From: Candidatus Saccharimonadota bacterium
GTDB lineage: Bacteria; Patescibacteriota; Saccharimonadia; Saccharimonadales; Saccharimonadaceae
DNA: 15,781 bases
Assembly: GCA_027451185.1 (NCBI GenBank)
Contig: DAIDJW010000010.1
Coordinates: 1 to 15,781, forward strand
Reading direction: 5' to 3'
Part shown: positions 6,445 to 12,867 of the stretch, piece by piece
Numbering within the stretch: position 1 is the stretch's first letter
Layout of the letters: every line of letters starts with the position of its first letter
Notes under the pieces: generated by a model
What the model was told of the DNA's origin: nothing
The model's input: only the letters and a program-made list of their open reading frames with translations
The model's database searches: none
Program-made: the position numbers and the translations under genes

Positions 6445-6765
6445 ATGAAAAAGAAATTACACCCAACCGACTACAGACCTGTCGTATTTAGCGACGAGGT
6501 TGCCGGTTTTGCGTTCCTTACTCAGAGTACGGCGCAGACCAACGAAACCATCAAATGGGAAGATGGTAACGAATATCCATTAGTTAAGGTGCACATCTCA
6601 AGCGCCTCTCACCCGTTCTTTACCGGTGAAGAAAAAATTATCGACACCGAAGGTCGTGTCGACCGCTTTAAGGCTCGTGCCGCTGCCGCCGCCGACCGCA
6701 AAGCTGCTCTTGCCAACAAGGCCAAGAAATCAGCCGCCGCTAAAGCTAAAAAAGCTGACAAATAG
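6445..6765 (+). CDS. rpmE2: 50S ribosomal protein L31, type B (zinc-independent)
   Basis: This is a 106-residue L31. The core begins MKKKLHPTDYRPVVFSDE, continues FAFLTQST and KWEDGNEYPLVKVHISSASHPFFTGEEKIIDTEGRVDRFKARAA, the type B layout. It has no cysteine, so the CxxC zinc ribbon of type A is absent. L31 bridges the ribosomal subunits near the central protuberance. The C-terminal extension of about 30 residues is almost pure Ala and Lys, a likely rRNA-binding tail. The mRNA is almost leaderless and has no Shine-Dalgarno. It is monocistronic: its terminator begins inside its own final codons. Confidence 0.93.
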   Translation: MKKKLHPTDYRPVVFSDEVAGFAFLTQSTAQTNETIKWEDGNEYPLVKVHISSASHPFFTGEEKIIDTEGRVDRFKARAAAAADRKAALANKAKKSAAAKAKKADK

Positions 6766-6849
6766 TTCGTTTAACGGCTATCAATTTGTTTAAATCCTAG
6801 TTTACGACTCGGGTTCAAACAAATTGAAACCGTAAGCGAACTATTTTTT
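6761..6849 (+). terminator. Long nested terminator overlapping the rpmE stop codon
   Basis: AATAGTTCG (6761-6769) pairs perfectly with CGAACTATT (6837-6845). A bulged TAACGG/CCGTAA stem follows, and then CAATTTGTTT (6782-6791) pairs with AAACAAATTG (6817-6826) around a 25-nt apical region. TTTT follows at 6846-6849. The TAG stop codon (6763-6765) is inside the outer stem. It is longer and more interrupted than an ordinary intrinsic terminator. Confidence 0.7.
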
Positions 6850-6859
6850 CATTTCAAGA

Positions 6860-6865
6860 TATAAT
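6860..6865 (+). promoter_or_regulatory. -10 box of prfA
   Basis: A perfect TATAAT is 9 nt before the prfA ATG. There is no recognisable -35 at 16-18 nt. The implied leader is about 3 nt. An AAGAAG lies between the box and the ATG but would be mostly upstream of the transcript. Confidence 0.55.
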
Positions 6866-6874
6866 AAAGAAGTT

Positions 6875-7945
6875 ATGCCAAAAATAAATCTCAATCGCCA
6901 AGAATTACAGACCGAAAAAGACGAACTCGGTGCATTTTTGGCGCGACCCGATGCTTATAGCGACCCCGAATTTAGTGCTAAAAATAAGCGACTGAATGAA
7001 TTAGAAATGATTTTGGCCAAGCTTAATGAGAGTGAAACGCTCGAAAAACAGCTGGTTGAAGCTCGCGAACTGGCAAATGGCGGTGATGATTTAGCTGAAC
7101 TTGCTAAAGAAGAAGTGGCGACGACCGAAAAACGCCTGGCCGAGCTTGAAGATGAGCTGTTCATTATGCTGGCCCCTAAAGACCCGAACGACGACAAAAA
7201 CGTCATCGTTGAAATTCGCGCTGGCGCTGGCGGCGACGAGGCTAGCCTATTTGCGGCCGAGCTTTACCGCATGTATCTGCGTTACTGCGAGATTCACAAT
7301 CTAAAAACCGAACTTATCAGCGAGAGCGGCAACGATACCGGCGGCTACAAAGAAGTTGTTTTTGGCGTTAAGGGCGATGCGCCGTATTCAAAATTGAAAT
7401 TTGAATCAGGTGTCCACCGCGTCCAGCGCGTGCCCGTCACCGAAAGTCAGGGCCGAATCCATACCAGTACCGTCACGGTGGCCGTTTTGCCCGAAGCCGA
7501 AGAAACCGACGTCGAAATCGATCCAAATGACTTAAGAATTGATATTTTCCGCGCTTCGGGACATGGCGGCCAATCGGTCAACACCACTGACAGCGCCGTA
7601 CGTATCACCCACATCCCGACCGGCATGGTCGTCACTAACCAGGACGAAAAATCGCAAATTAAGAACAAGGACAAGGCTATGGGCGTGCTAAGGGCCCGTT
7701 TATTACAGATTAAAATCGACGCCGAAAACGCCAAATTGACTGCCGAGCGCCGTTCGCTGATTGGCTCGGGTGACCGCAGCGAAAAAATTCGCACTTATAA
7801 CTTCCCGCAAGACCGCATTACCGACCACCGTATCGGCTATTCGCGCAGCAATATCCCAGGCGCCCTAGGCGGCCAAATCGACGATTTAGTTGAAAACTTG
7901 CAAGCCTACGAGCGCGAATTAGCGGCTCAAAACGCTTCGAAATAG
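6875..7945 (+). CDS. prfA: Peptide chain release factor 1 (RF1)
   Basis: This 356-residue class I release factor recognises UAA and UAG and triggers peptidyl-tRNA hydrolysis. The codon-reading tripeptide is P-V-T at residues 187-189 within HRVQRVPVTESQGRIHTST, the PxT form specific to RF1 (RF2 would have SPF). The catalytic GGQ is at 231-233 in RASGHGGQSVNTTDSAV. The N-terminal 100 residues form the helical domain 1, and the C-terminal QDRITDHRIGYS block is intact. It is followed by prmC after about 215 nt, the usual pairing, although a terminator and a separate prmC promoter lie between. Its codon specificity matches the exclusive use of TAA and TAG stops in this window. Confidence 0.97.
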   Translation: MPKINLNRQELQTEKDELGAFLARPDAYSDPEFSAKNKRLNELEMILAKLNESETLEKQLVEARELANGGDDLAELAKEEVATTEKRLAELEDELFIMLAPKDPNDDKNVIVEIRAGAGGDEASLFAAELYRMYLRYCEIHNLKTELISESGNDTGGYKEVVFGVKGDAPYSKLKFESGVHRVQRVPVTESQGRIHTSTVTVAVLPEAEETDVEIDPNDLRIDIFRASGHGGQSVNTTDSAVRITHIPTGMVVTNQDEKSQIKNKDKAMGVLRARLLQIKIDAENAKLTAERRSLIGSGDRSEKIRTYNFPQDRITDHRIGYSRSNIPGALGGQIDDLVENLQAYERELAAQNASK

Positions 7946-8113
7946 GATTACCAGGCGATTTAAAAACAGGCCGATCATCAGATTCGTTAACCGTCGGCAA
8001 ACGTTTCAAATAGTATTCAGTCGACGAAGTCGGGTAGCCAAGCAGATTCATGAGCTACAAGGGTACTCGATATTCTGGCCCGGAGGCAGTCTCTCCCACA
8101 AACCTACCCACCT

Positions 8114-8145
8114 GGGGCGGCCATAAAGCCGCCCCTTTAACTTTT
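8114..8145 (+). terminator. Intrinsic terminator between prfA and prmC
   Basis: GGGGCGGC (8114-8121) pairs with GCCGCCCC (8128-8135) across CATAAA, followed by TTTAACTTTT. It should end the prfA transcript, or an RNA made from the 168 nt in front of it, just before the prmC promoter. Confidence 0.85.
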
Positions 8146-8147
8146 AA

Positions 8148-8156
8148 TGCTATAAT
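8148..8156 (+). promoter_or_regulatory. Extended -10 promoter of prmC, leaderless
   Basis: TGCTATAAT is an extended -10 element. Its hexamer (8151-8156) ends 6 nt before ATG 8163, which puts the expected transcription start on that A. There is no -35; the region is occupied by the terminator stem. Confidence 0.65.
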
Positions 8157-8162
8157 ATGGTT

Positions 8163-8987
8163 ATGACGATTGCGCAATGGCTAAAAGAGGCAGCTCACAA
8201 GCTGCGACAGGTCGGAATCGATTCGGCGAAGTTGGATGCCGAGATTATTTTGGCCCACACTATTCGCCAGCCGCGAACTTTTCTGCATGCCCATGGCGAC
8301 GATGATTTAACCGACCGGCAACAAGAAATCGCCGATGCTAGGATCGAGCTGCGGCTCAACCGCGTACCGGTAGCGTATATCATCGGCCACAAGGAGTTTT
8401 ATGGACGCCGCTTTATCGTTAACACGGCTACATTAATTCCCCGGCCAGAGTCCGAGGCAATTATTGAATCGCTGAAAGAAATTATTCCGCCGGCCACAGC
8501 TTTAGTTCAGCCACCGCTGCGCCTAGTCGACGTCGGTACCGGCAGCGGTGCGCTAGGAATCACCGCCAAACTGGAAATACCCGAGCTTGAGGTTACATTA
8601 CTCGATGTTAGCCGCCACGCGCTAACCGTTGCCGAAACTAATGCTAAACAATTAAAGGCCAGCGTCACAATTTTTCAGAGCGATTTATTGGACAAGTATC
8701 CATTTCAAGCCGATATAATTTTGGCTAACCTGCCCTATGTCGACCACGCCTGGCGTCGTTCGCCAGAGACCGACCACGAGCCAAAACTGGCTTTATTCGC
8801 CGCCGACGAAGGGCTGGCGATTATTGACCGCCTACTTGAAGAAGCGCCGAGACGCTTAAATCAGAGTGGCTATTTGATTCTAGAAGCTGACCTGACGCAA
8901 CATGACGAAATTATACGCGTCGCCGGAAATAACGGTTTTGAATATGTCCGCGCCAATGGCTACAGCCTAACTTTTAAACTTAGCTAG
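8163..8987 (+). CDS. prmC: Release factor glutamine N5-methyltransferase
   Basis: This 274-residue class I SAM methyltransferase methylates the glutamine of the GGQ motif in release factors, consistent with prfA just upstream. The N-terminal helical substrate-binding domain spans residues 1-80, with a GHKEFYGRRF segment at 75-84 and LIPRPESE at 91-98. The SAM motif I is DVGTGSGALG at 123-132. The catalytic-loop motif reads NLPY at 188-191 instead of the usual NPPY. The start is ATG 8163: the ATG two codons earlier (8157) immediately follows the -10 hexamer and cannot be on the transcript. The TAG overlaps by 4 bases the stop codon of the convergent membrane-protein gene. Confidence 0.93.
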   Translation: MTIAQWLKEAAHKLRQVGIDSAKLDAEIILAHTIRQPRTFLHAHGDDDLTDRQQEIADARIELRLNRVPVAYIIGHKEFYGRRFIVNTATLIPRPESEAIIESLKEIIPPATALVQPPLRLVDVGTGSGALGITAKLEIPELEVTLLDVSRHALTVAETNAKQLKASVTIFQSDLLDKYPFQADIILANLPYVDHAWRRSPETDHEPKLALFAADEGLAIIDRLLEEAPRRLNQSGYLILEADLTQHDEIIRVAGNNGFEYVRANGYSLTFKLS

Positions 8988-9817
8988 AGATTGATTAGGC
9001 CAGTACAATCAACTGAACCGCACTTGATCAGCGGCACCAGAACTAGCAGCGCAATAAATAAACCAATCATAAACAGCAGCGGCAATAAAATGTCTTGGCT
9101 GCGGATTTTCTGGTGATGATAAAACGAATCGTATATACGATAAATTAGGAATCCTAGCGCCAGCACCAGGACCGATAGCTGCGGAATCAGCAACCCCGAC
9201 ATAAACGGCACGGCATAGGCGATCGTCCAGTGGTAAGTGAGCCAGCCAAGTTCGGCCAAGACTAGACCCCAAGATAAGCTCAAAAACATCACGCTCGTTT
9301 CGTCATCGTAGCTAGTTAAGACGTGACGAGCCGTAGCATAGCCAACGAGCCACATAATAATGACTACCAACGATACCGGCCATTCATACGAGAATGCATA
9401 CAGCGTCGCTGTGCCCAAAAACAGGGCGACACCGGCCTGTGCAACCATATAAACACGCCTGGAGCGCGGTTTTAAGAACAACAGCCAAGCGATATAAAGA
9501 ACCGTTAAACCAATCATCGCCCCCCAGCGTTCACTTGTGGTGTATGCCGAATTATTAATCAAAAATAGATCAAGCACAAAACTAATGCTGACGATAAAAT
9601 CAACCAAATTAGCCTGAAGGTTAGCAAACCAATAACGCGGCCGCACCGCCGCTACTCGCCATTTACTAACAAATACTAAGACCAAGCCTAAAGCAATCGA
9701 TTGCGTGTATGCAATTGATGCCAGTAGGGCCAGGCCCAAAACGACGTTTAAGCCAACATAGATCGCTTCACTTAGAAATGAACGTCGCTTAACGAATTTT
9801 AAAAGCTCCATAGCCAT
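8984..9817 (-). CDS. Polytopic membrane protein of unknown function
   Basis: This 277-residue protein has roughly eight hydrophobic segments, near residues 17-38, 41-54, 68-88, 99-115, 125-145, 147-165, 176-196 and 203-222, plus a final strongly hydrophobic helix at about 250-268. The N-terminus is short and basic (LLKFVKRRS) and would be cytoplasmic. A basic KWRVAAVRPRY loop follows the second segment, and a KPRSRR loop follows the fourth. I see no catalytic signature, transporter motif or signal peptide. ATG at 9817 is used; a second ATG two codons later (9811) is equally possible. It is divergent from lepB across 62 nt and convergent with prmC with overlapping stops. It is probably a lineage-specific inner-membrane protein. 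Confidence 0.8.
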   Translation of the reverse strand: MAMELLKFVKRRSFLSEAIYVGLNVVLGLALLASIAYTQSIALGLVLVFVSKWRVAAVRPRYWFANLQANLVDFIVSISFVLDLFLINNSAYTTSERWGAMIGLTVLYIAWLLFLKPRSRRVYMVAQAGVALFLGTATLYAFSYEWPVSLVVIIMWLVGYATARHVLTSYDDETSVMFLSLSWGLVLAELGWLTYHWTIAYAVPFMSGLLIPQLSVLVLALGFLIYRIYDSFYHHQKIRSQDILLPLLFMIGLFIALLVLVPLIKCGSVDCTGLINL

Positions 9818-9839
9818 AGCTGTCTTCTATAATATCATA

Positions 9840-9868
9840 TTATCATTGGCGCTGGGCTCATGTATAAT
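9840..9868 (+). promoter_or_regulatory. Promoter of lepB, near-leaderless
   Basis: TTATCA (9840-9845), a 17-nt spacer and TATAAT (9863-9868) precede the lepB ATG by 11 nt, giving a leader of about 5 nt. On the opposite strand a weaker TATTAT (9829-9834) sits 11 nt before the membrane-protein ATG, so the 62-nt intergenic region is probably a divergent promoter. Confidence 0.65.
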
Positions 9869-9879
9869 AGTAAAAGTTT

Positions 9880-10485
9880 ATGGAAGCCGGTTTTTTCACA
9901 CGCCATCCGCTCATCAAGGATCTGGTTAATATCAGTATTTTTGTTGCCTGCGTCATAATCGGCACAATTTTTATTAATGCCTACATTTTTCGAAGTTTTA
10001 GCGTAGTTGGGCCAAGTATGGAGCCGACACTTTACACCAATGACCGGCTAATCATTAACCGGCTGCCAGTCACAATCGCCCACCTTGAGAATAAGGATTT
10101 TGTGCCTCAGCGCGGGCAGATTATTGTTTTTAAAAATCCTCGTTACGAGCCAGGCGTGCAAGATGAATACATCGTCAAACGCGTTATCGGCTTGCCCGGC
10201 GAGCACGTTGTCTTAAAAGACGGTAAATACACCGTCTATAACGCCGCTAATCCCAAAGGTTTTAACCCAGACGATTATAACCACGGCGAGCCAGGCAGTC
10301 CAACCAGCGGTTCGGTTGACACGATTGTGCCGGCTGGACAGCTGTTCGTGAGCGGCGACCATCGTCAGGGCGACTATTCGTTTGACTCACGTAACGGCTT
10401 AGGCACGATTCCACTCTATGATGTTATTGGCACCGTCAGTTTACGGATTTATCCGTTCAATAAAATTCGGACTTTTTATAACTAG
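9880..10485 (+). CDS. lepB: Signal peptidase I
   Basis: This 201-residue membrane serine protease removes signal peptides from secreted proteins at the outer face of the cytoplasmic membrane. One N-terminal membrane helix spans about residues 15-36. Catalytic Ser46 is in VGPSMEPTL (43-51), and the general-base Lys100 is in DEYIVKRVIGLPGE (95-108). The box E motif FVSGDHRQGDYSFDSRNGLG comes later. A single N-terminal anchor is the Gram-positive and CPR arrangement. It is monocistronic, and its TAG is 4 nt from the stop of the convergent parB. Confidence 0.95.
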   Translation: MEAGFFTRHPLIKDLVNISIFVACVIIGTIFINAYIFRSFSVVGPSMEPTLYTNDRLIINRLPVTIAHLENKDFVPQRGQIIVFKNPRYEPGVQDEYIVKRVIGLPGEHVVLKDGKYTVYNAANPKGFNPDDYNHGEPGSPTSGSVDTIVPAGQLFVSGDHRQGDYSFDSRNGLGTIPLYDVIGTVSLRIYPFNKIRTFYN

Positions 10486-10489
10486 CTAT

Positions 10490-11374
10490 TTATTCGCCGA
10501 GTAAATGTTTAATACGGTCGAAGTCTTGTTCGTTTTTAAATGGAATAACTAGTTGCCCAGCGCCGCGACCATTGACCCGGATCTTGACCTCGGTTTGGAA
10601 ACGATTTTTCAAGCTTACTAGCTGATCTTCGTAACCTGTTTGCGATTTTTGAGCCGCCCGCACCGACTTGGTAGGCGACGCCTTTTTGAGATTCACAATA
10701 TATTGTTCAATCTGCCGGGCGCTCCAGCTCTCGTCGACAATCCGCCTAAGCAGACCCTCGGCCAGCGGCACATCCAAGCCAATTAATGGCCGCGCCTGAC
10801 CCTCGCTCAACTTGCCTTCGGCGATAGCTAGACGGATAATTTTCGGTAATTTTAATAAACGCAAAGTATTACTAACTGCACTAATCGACTTACCGCCGAC
10901 TCGCTCGCCAATTTGTTCGAGCGATAAGTTAAACTGATCGCGTAGTTTCAGATACGCCGTAGCGGTCTCGATGGCATTTAGGTCGCGGCGCTGTAAGTTT
11001 TCAATTAACGAAAGCTCTAATTTATGCTGGGCGCTTAGGGTGCGCACCAAGGCTGGAATTTTAGTTAAGCCAACCATCTGACTGGCGCGAAATCGGCGCT
11101 CACCGGCAACAATCTGGTAGCCACCCTTGTGTGGCATGACGACAATCGGCTGCAAAACACCGTGCTCTTTAATAGAAGCGGCAAGTTCGGCCATACCAGC
11201 CTCATCAAAATTACGACGTGGCTGCTCGGGGTCGTTGTGAATTTCGGCCAGTTTAATTTGGCGCAAGTCACTCACCTGTTCGTCTTGCTTGGCGGTTGGA
11301 TCAAACGACTCATCAAGCAAGTCGGTTGGAATTAGTGACTCAAAACTACGCCCCAAACCTTTTTTAGCCGACAC
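10490..11374 (-). CDS. parB: Chromosome partitioning protein ParB
   Basis: This 294-residue ParB/Spo0J-type CTP-dependent DNA clamp loads at parS sites near the origin. The start is GTG 11374, with GGAGG 9 nt upstream, overlapping the parA end by 11 nt. A short N-terminal tail begins MSAKKGLGRSFESLIP, the usual ParA-contact segment. The N-terminal CTP-binding domain contains DPEQPRRNFD at 48-57, GERRFRAS (box II) at 91-98 and ENLQRRDLNAIE at 125-136. A helix-turn-helix lies at about 151-172 (SLEQIGERVGGKSISAVSNT). The C-terminal dimerisation region ends in KNEQDFDRIKHLLGE. All key motifs look intact. No consensus parS (GTTTCACGTGAAAC) is seen in the window. Confidence 0.95.
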   Translation of the reverse strand: MSAKKGLGRSFESLIPTDLLDESFDPTAKQDEQVSDLRQIKLAEIHNDPEQPRRNFDEAGMAELAASIKEHGVLQPIVVMPHKGGYQIVAGERRFRASQMVGLTKIPALVRTLSAQHKLELSLIENLQRRDLNAIETATAYLKLRDQFNLSLEQIGERVGGKSISAVSNTLRLLKLPKIIRLAIAEGKLSEGQARPLIGLDVPLAEGLLRRIVDESWSARQIEQYIVNLKKASPTKSVRAAQKSQTGYEDQLVSLKNRFQTEVKIRVNGRGAGQLVIPFKNEQDFDRIKHLLGE

Positions 11375-12128
11375 GGGTAGTTACCTCCTTGGCCAGCGCC
11401 TTGTAGGCGCGCGAGCCCTTCGAGAATTTATCGTAAACACCAACCGGTAGGCCATGGCTTGGCGCCTCGGCCAAACGGATATTACGTGGAATTGTCGTGT
11501 CAAAAACCCGTCCGGGAAAGTTGCGCTTAATTTCATCAAGTACTTGGCGGCTTAGAGTTGTCCGGTTATCGTACATGGTCGGTAAAACACCCAGCAGCTC
11601 CAAAATTGGGTTCATACCTTTGCGAACCAATTTCATGGTCTGCAGCAGCTGGCCAAGGCCTTCTAGGGCATAAAACTCGGTCTGCACAGGCAGTAAAACA
11701 TACTTCGACGCAATCAAGCCGTTAACCGTGAGTAAGCTCAGGCTCGGTGGGCTATCAATAATGACATAGTCATAGCTATCGGCAACCGTTTCAAGGGCTG
11801 TCTTAAGTCGCGAGAAACGCTTATCGGCCTGAGCCAATTCGACCTCGGCATTAGCTAGGCTAGATTCGGTTGGCACCAGCCATAAATTCTTGTAATCGGT
11901 CGGTATAACCACAGCCTCCATGGCTAATTTACCAGTCATAACCTCTACGAGTGTAGCGGTTAGCTTTTCCTTATCAATACCTAGTCCGCTAGTGGCGTTG
12001 CCCTGCGGGTCACAGTCTACTAAAAGCGTTTTTTGGCCGGCTTTAGCCAAATAATACGCCAAATTAATAGCGGTGGTTGTTTTACCCACCCCACCTTTTT
12101 GATTAGTCACAGATATAATCGCGGCCAC
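11364..12128 (-). CDS. parA: Chromosome partitioning ATPase ParA (Soj)
   Basis: This 254-residue deviant Walker A ATPase dimerises on the nucleoid with ATP and is released by ParB, driving origin segregation. The start chosen is GTG 12128 (VAAIISVTNQKGGVGKTT). The longer frame from 12191 would need an N-terminus unlike the family and lies upstream of a TACAAT box at 12156-12161. The P-loop QKGGVGKTT has the signature Lys at residue 11. VDCDPQGNATSGLG follows at 37-50, and Walker B-like YVIIDSPPSLSLLT comes later. A GAGG Shine-Dalgarno sits about 13 nt from the GTG, slightly far. The parA 3' end overlaps parB. Upstream lies the paired structured element at 12205-12487. Confidence 0.95.
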   Translation of the reverse strand: MAAIISVTNQKGGVGKTTTAINLAYYLAKAGQKTLLVDCDPQGNATSGLGIDKEKLTATLVEVMTGKLAMEAVVIPTDYKNLWLVPTESSLANAEVELAQADKRFSRLKTALETVADSYDYVIIDSPPSLSLLTVNGLIASKYVLLPVQTEFYALEGLGQLLQTMKLVRKGMNPILELLGVLPTMYDNRTTLSRQVLDEIKRNFPGRVFDTTIPRNIRLAEAPSHGLPVGVYDKFSKGSRAYKALAKEVTTRVG

Positions 12129-12204
12129 TGTTTGTCTATGTCCTCTTCTTAAACTATTGTACCATGAGCAATAAGTTTTCACGCAAGTCATCGTGCTCTC
12201 GGAT

Positions 12205-12346
12205 GGCCAACTGACCCGATAAGGTCACGCTCGGGCACACTCTCTAACTGCACTTCCACAGGAAGTACAGTTAGGCGTTTGGCCAAAATCGGTTAAAACA
12301 GCCGATTTTGCAATCCCTCGCTTAGACCTTATCGGGTCAGTTGGCC
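12205..12346. repeat. Structured module 1: 142 nt, long outer stem with two internal hairpins
   Basis: The ends 12205-12226 and 12325-12346 are perfect 22-bp inverted repeats. Inside, hairpin A (12244-12257 with 12261-12274, 3-nt loop ACA) has CTTCC/GGAAG at its apex and one C-A mismatch, which becomes G-U on the minus strand. The linker GCGTTT (12275-12280) follows, then hairpin B (12284-12292 with 12302-12310, 9-nt loop). Together this can fold as a three-way junction. There is no coding frame and no U-run next to the outer stem. It is a diverged, inverted partner of module 2, with which it shares 2-3 terminal bases. It lies between parA (start 12128) and module 2. The function is unknown. 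Confidence 0.85.
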
Positions 12347-12487
12347 CCGGAAGCTGAATACCGCTTCGACAGAGGCTGTGAAATCCGTGGCCGTCCCTAC
12401 GGATTTCAGCCGAACGCTAAAATAGACTTCCACGGGAAGCCTATTTTAAAAGTGTACTCTAGAGAAGCGGTATTCAGCTTCCGGGGC
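12344..12487. repeat. Structured module 2: 144 nt, long outer stem with two internal hairpins
   Basis: The ends 12344-12367 and 12464-12487 are perfect 24-bp inverted repeats. Inside are hairpin B' (12374-12388 with 12399-12411, a 2-nt bulge and a 10-nt loop) and hairpin A' (12418-12431 with 12435-12448, 3-nt loop). A' has one A-C mismatch that is a U-G pair on the minus strand. Read on the minus strand, the order (outer arm, A', linker GCGTTC, B', outer arm) matches module 1 read on the plus strand. CTTCCnnnGGAAG and GCGTTYGGC are conserved, while all stem sequences differ. The first base of the module in the rplU transcript is directly next to the rplU stop codon. Confidence 0.85.
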
Positions 12488-12488
12488 T

Positions 12489-12797
12489 CTATTTGATCGA
12501 GGCGATCTCGATACGTGAGTATTTTTGGCGGTGACCGGTTTGGGTGTCAACGCGCTTTTTAGCTTTGTAGCGAATGATGCGGAGCTTGTTGCCCTTGACC
12601 TCTTCGTCTACAACCTTGGCGGTAACCTTGACGCCTTTGACAGTTGGGTCGCCAACTGTTGTTTTGTCGCCATCGATTACCAGCAGAGCGTCCAAAGTGA
12701 GCTCTTTCGTGCCTTCCTGGAGGCGGTCCACCAGTAGGGTCTCTTTTTCGGCGACAACATATTGCTTACCGCCGACTTTTACGACTGCTTTTACCAT
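12489..12797 (-). CDS. rplU: 50S ribosomal protein L21
   Basis: This is a 102-residue L21, standard length, a 23S rRNA-binding protein of the large subunit. It begins MVKAVVKVGGKQYVVAEKETLLVDRLQ, has the VKGVKVTAKVVDEEVKGNKLRIIRYKAKKR block and ends RQKYSRIEIASIK, where GHRQKYSRI is the family signature. The ATG has AAGGA 9 nt upstream and a leadered promoter. In most bacteria rpmA (L27) follows rplU; here the gene is followed at once by the two structured modules. Confidence 0.96.
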   Translation of the reverse strand: MVKAVVKVGGKQYVVAEKETLLVDRLQEGTKELTLDALLVIDGDKTTVGDPTVKGVKVTAKVVDEEVKGNKLRIIRYKAKKRVDTQTGHRQKYSRIEIASIK

Positions 12798-12832
12798 GTT
12801 TGGTTCCTTAATTAGTTGGTAGTCAGTAACTC

Positions 12833-12861
12833 ATTATAACAGATAGAAATCTGTTTGTAAA
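12833..12861 (-). promoter_or_regulatory. Promoter of rplU
   Basis: TTTACA (12856-12861), a 17-nt spacer and TATAAT (12833-12838) read on the minus strand, with the extension TGTTATAAT. The predicted leader is about 29 nt and contains the AAGGA ribosome binding site. Confidence 0.8.
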
Positions 12862-12867
12862 TGCGGG

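Noticed and set aside
7818..8051. Minus-strand frame of 77 residues running from the intergenic stretch into prfA
   Set aside because: Most of it is antisense to prfA; no promoter or Shine-Dalgarno precedes it and no family is recognised.
7946..8113. SRP RNA, tmRNA or tRNA in the prfA-prmC gap
   Set aside because: I found no SRP loop motif (GGAAGGAAGCAG-like), no tRNA T-arm or acceptor stem, and no tmRNA tag frame.
12129..12191. N-terminal extension of parA to the start at 12191
   Set aside because: ParA proteins start a few residues before the P-loop, and the extension crosses a likely -10 box.
12205..12487. Insertion sequence, integron attC pair or CRISPR
   Set aside because: There is no transposase, no obvious target-site duplication, no RYYYAAC/GTTRRRY attC cores and no repeated spacers; the two modules are inverted, not direct repeats.
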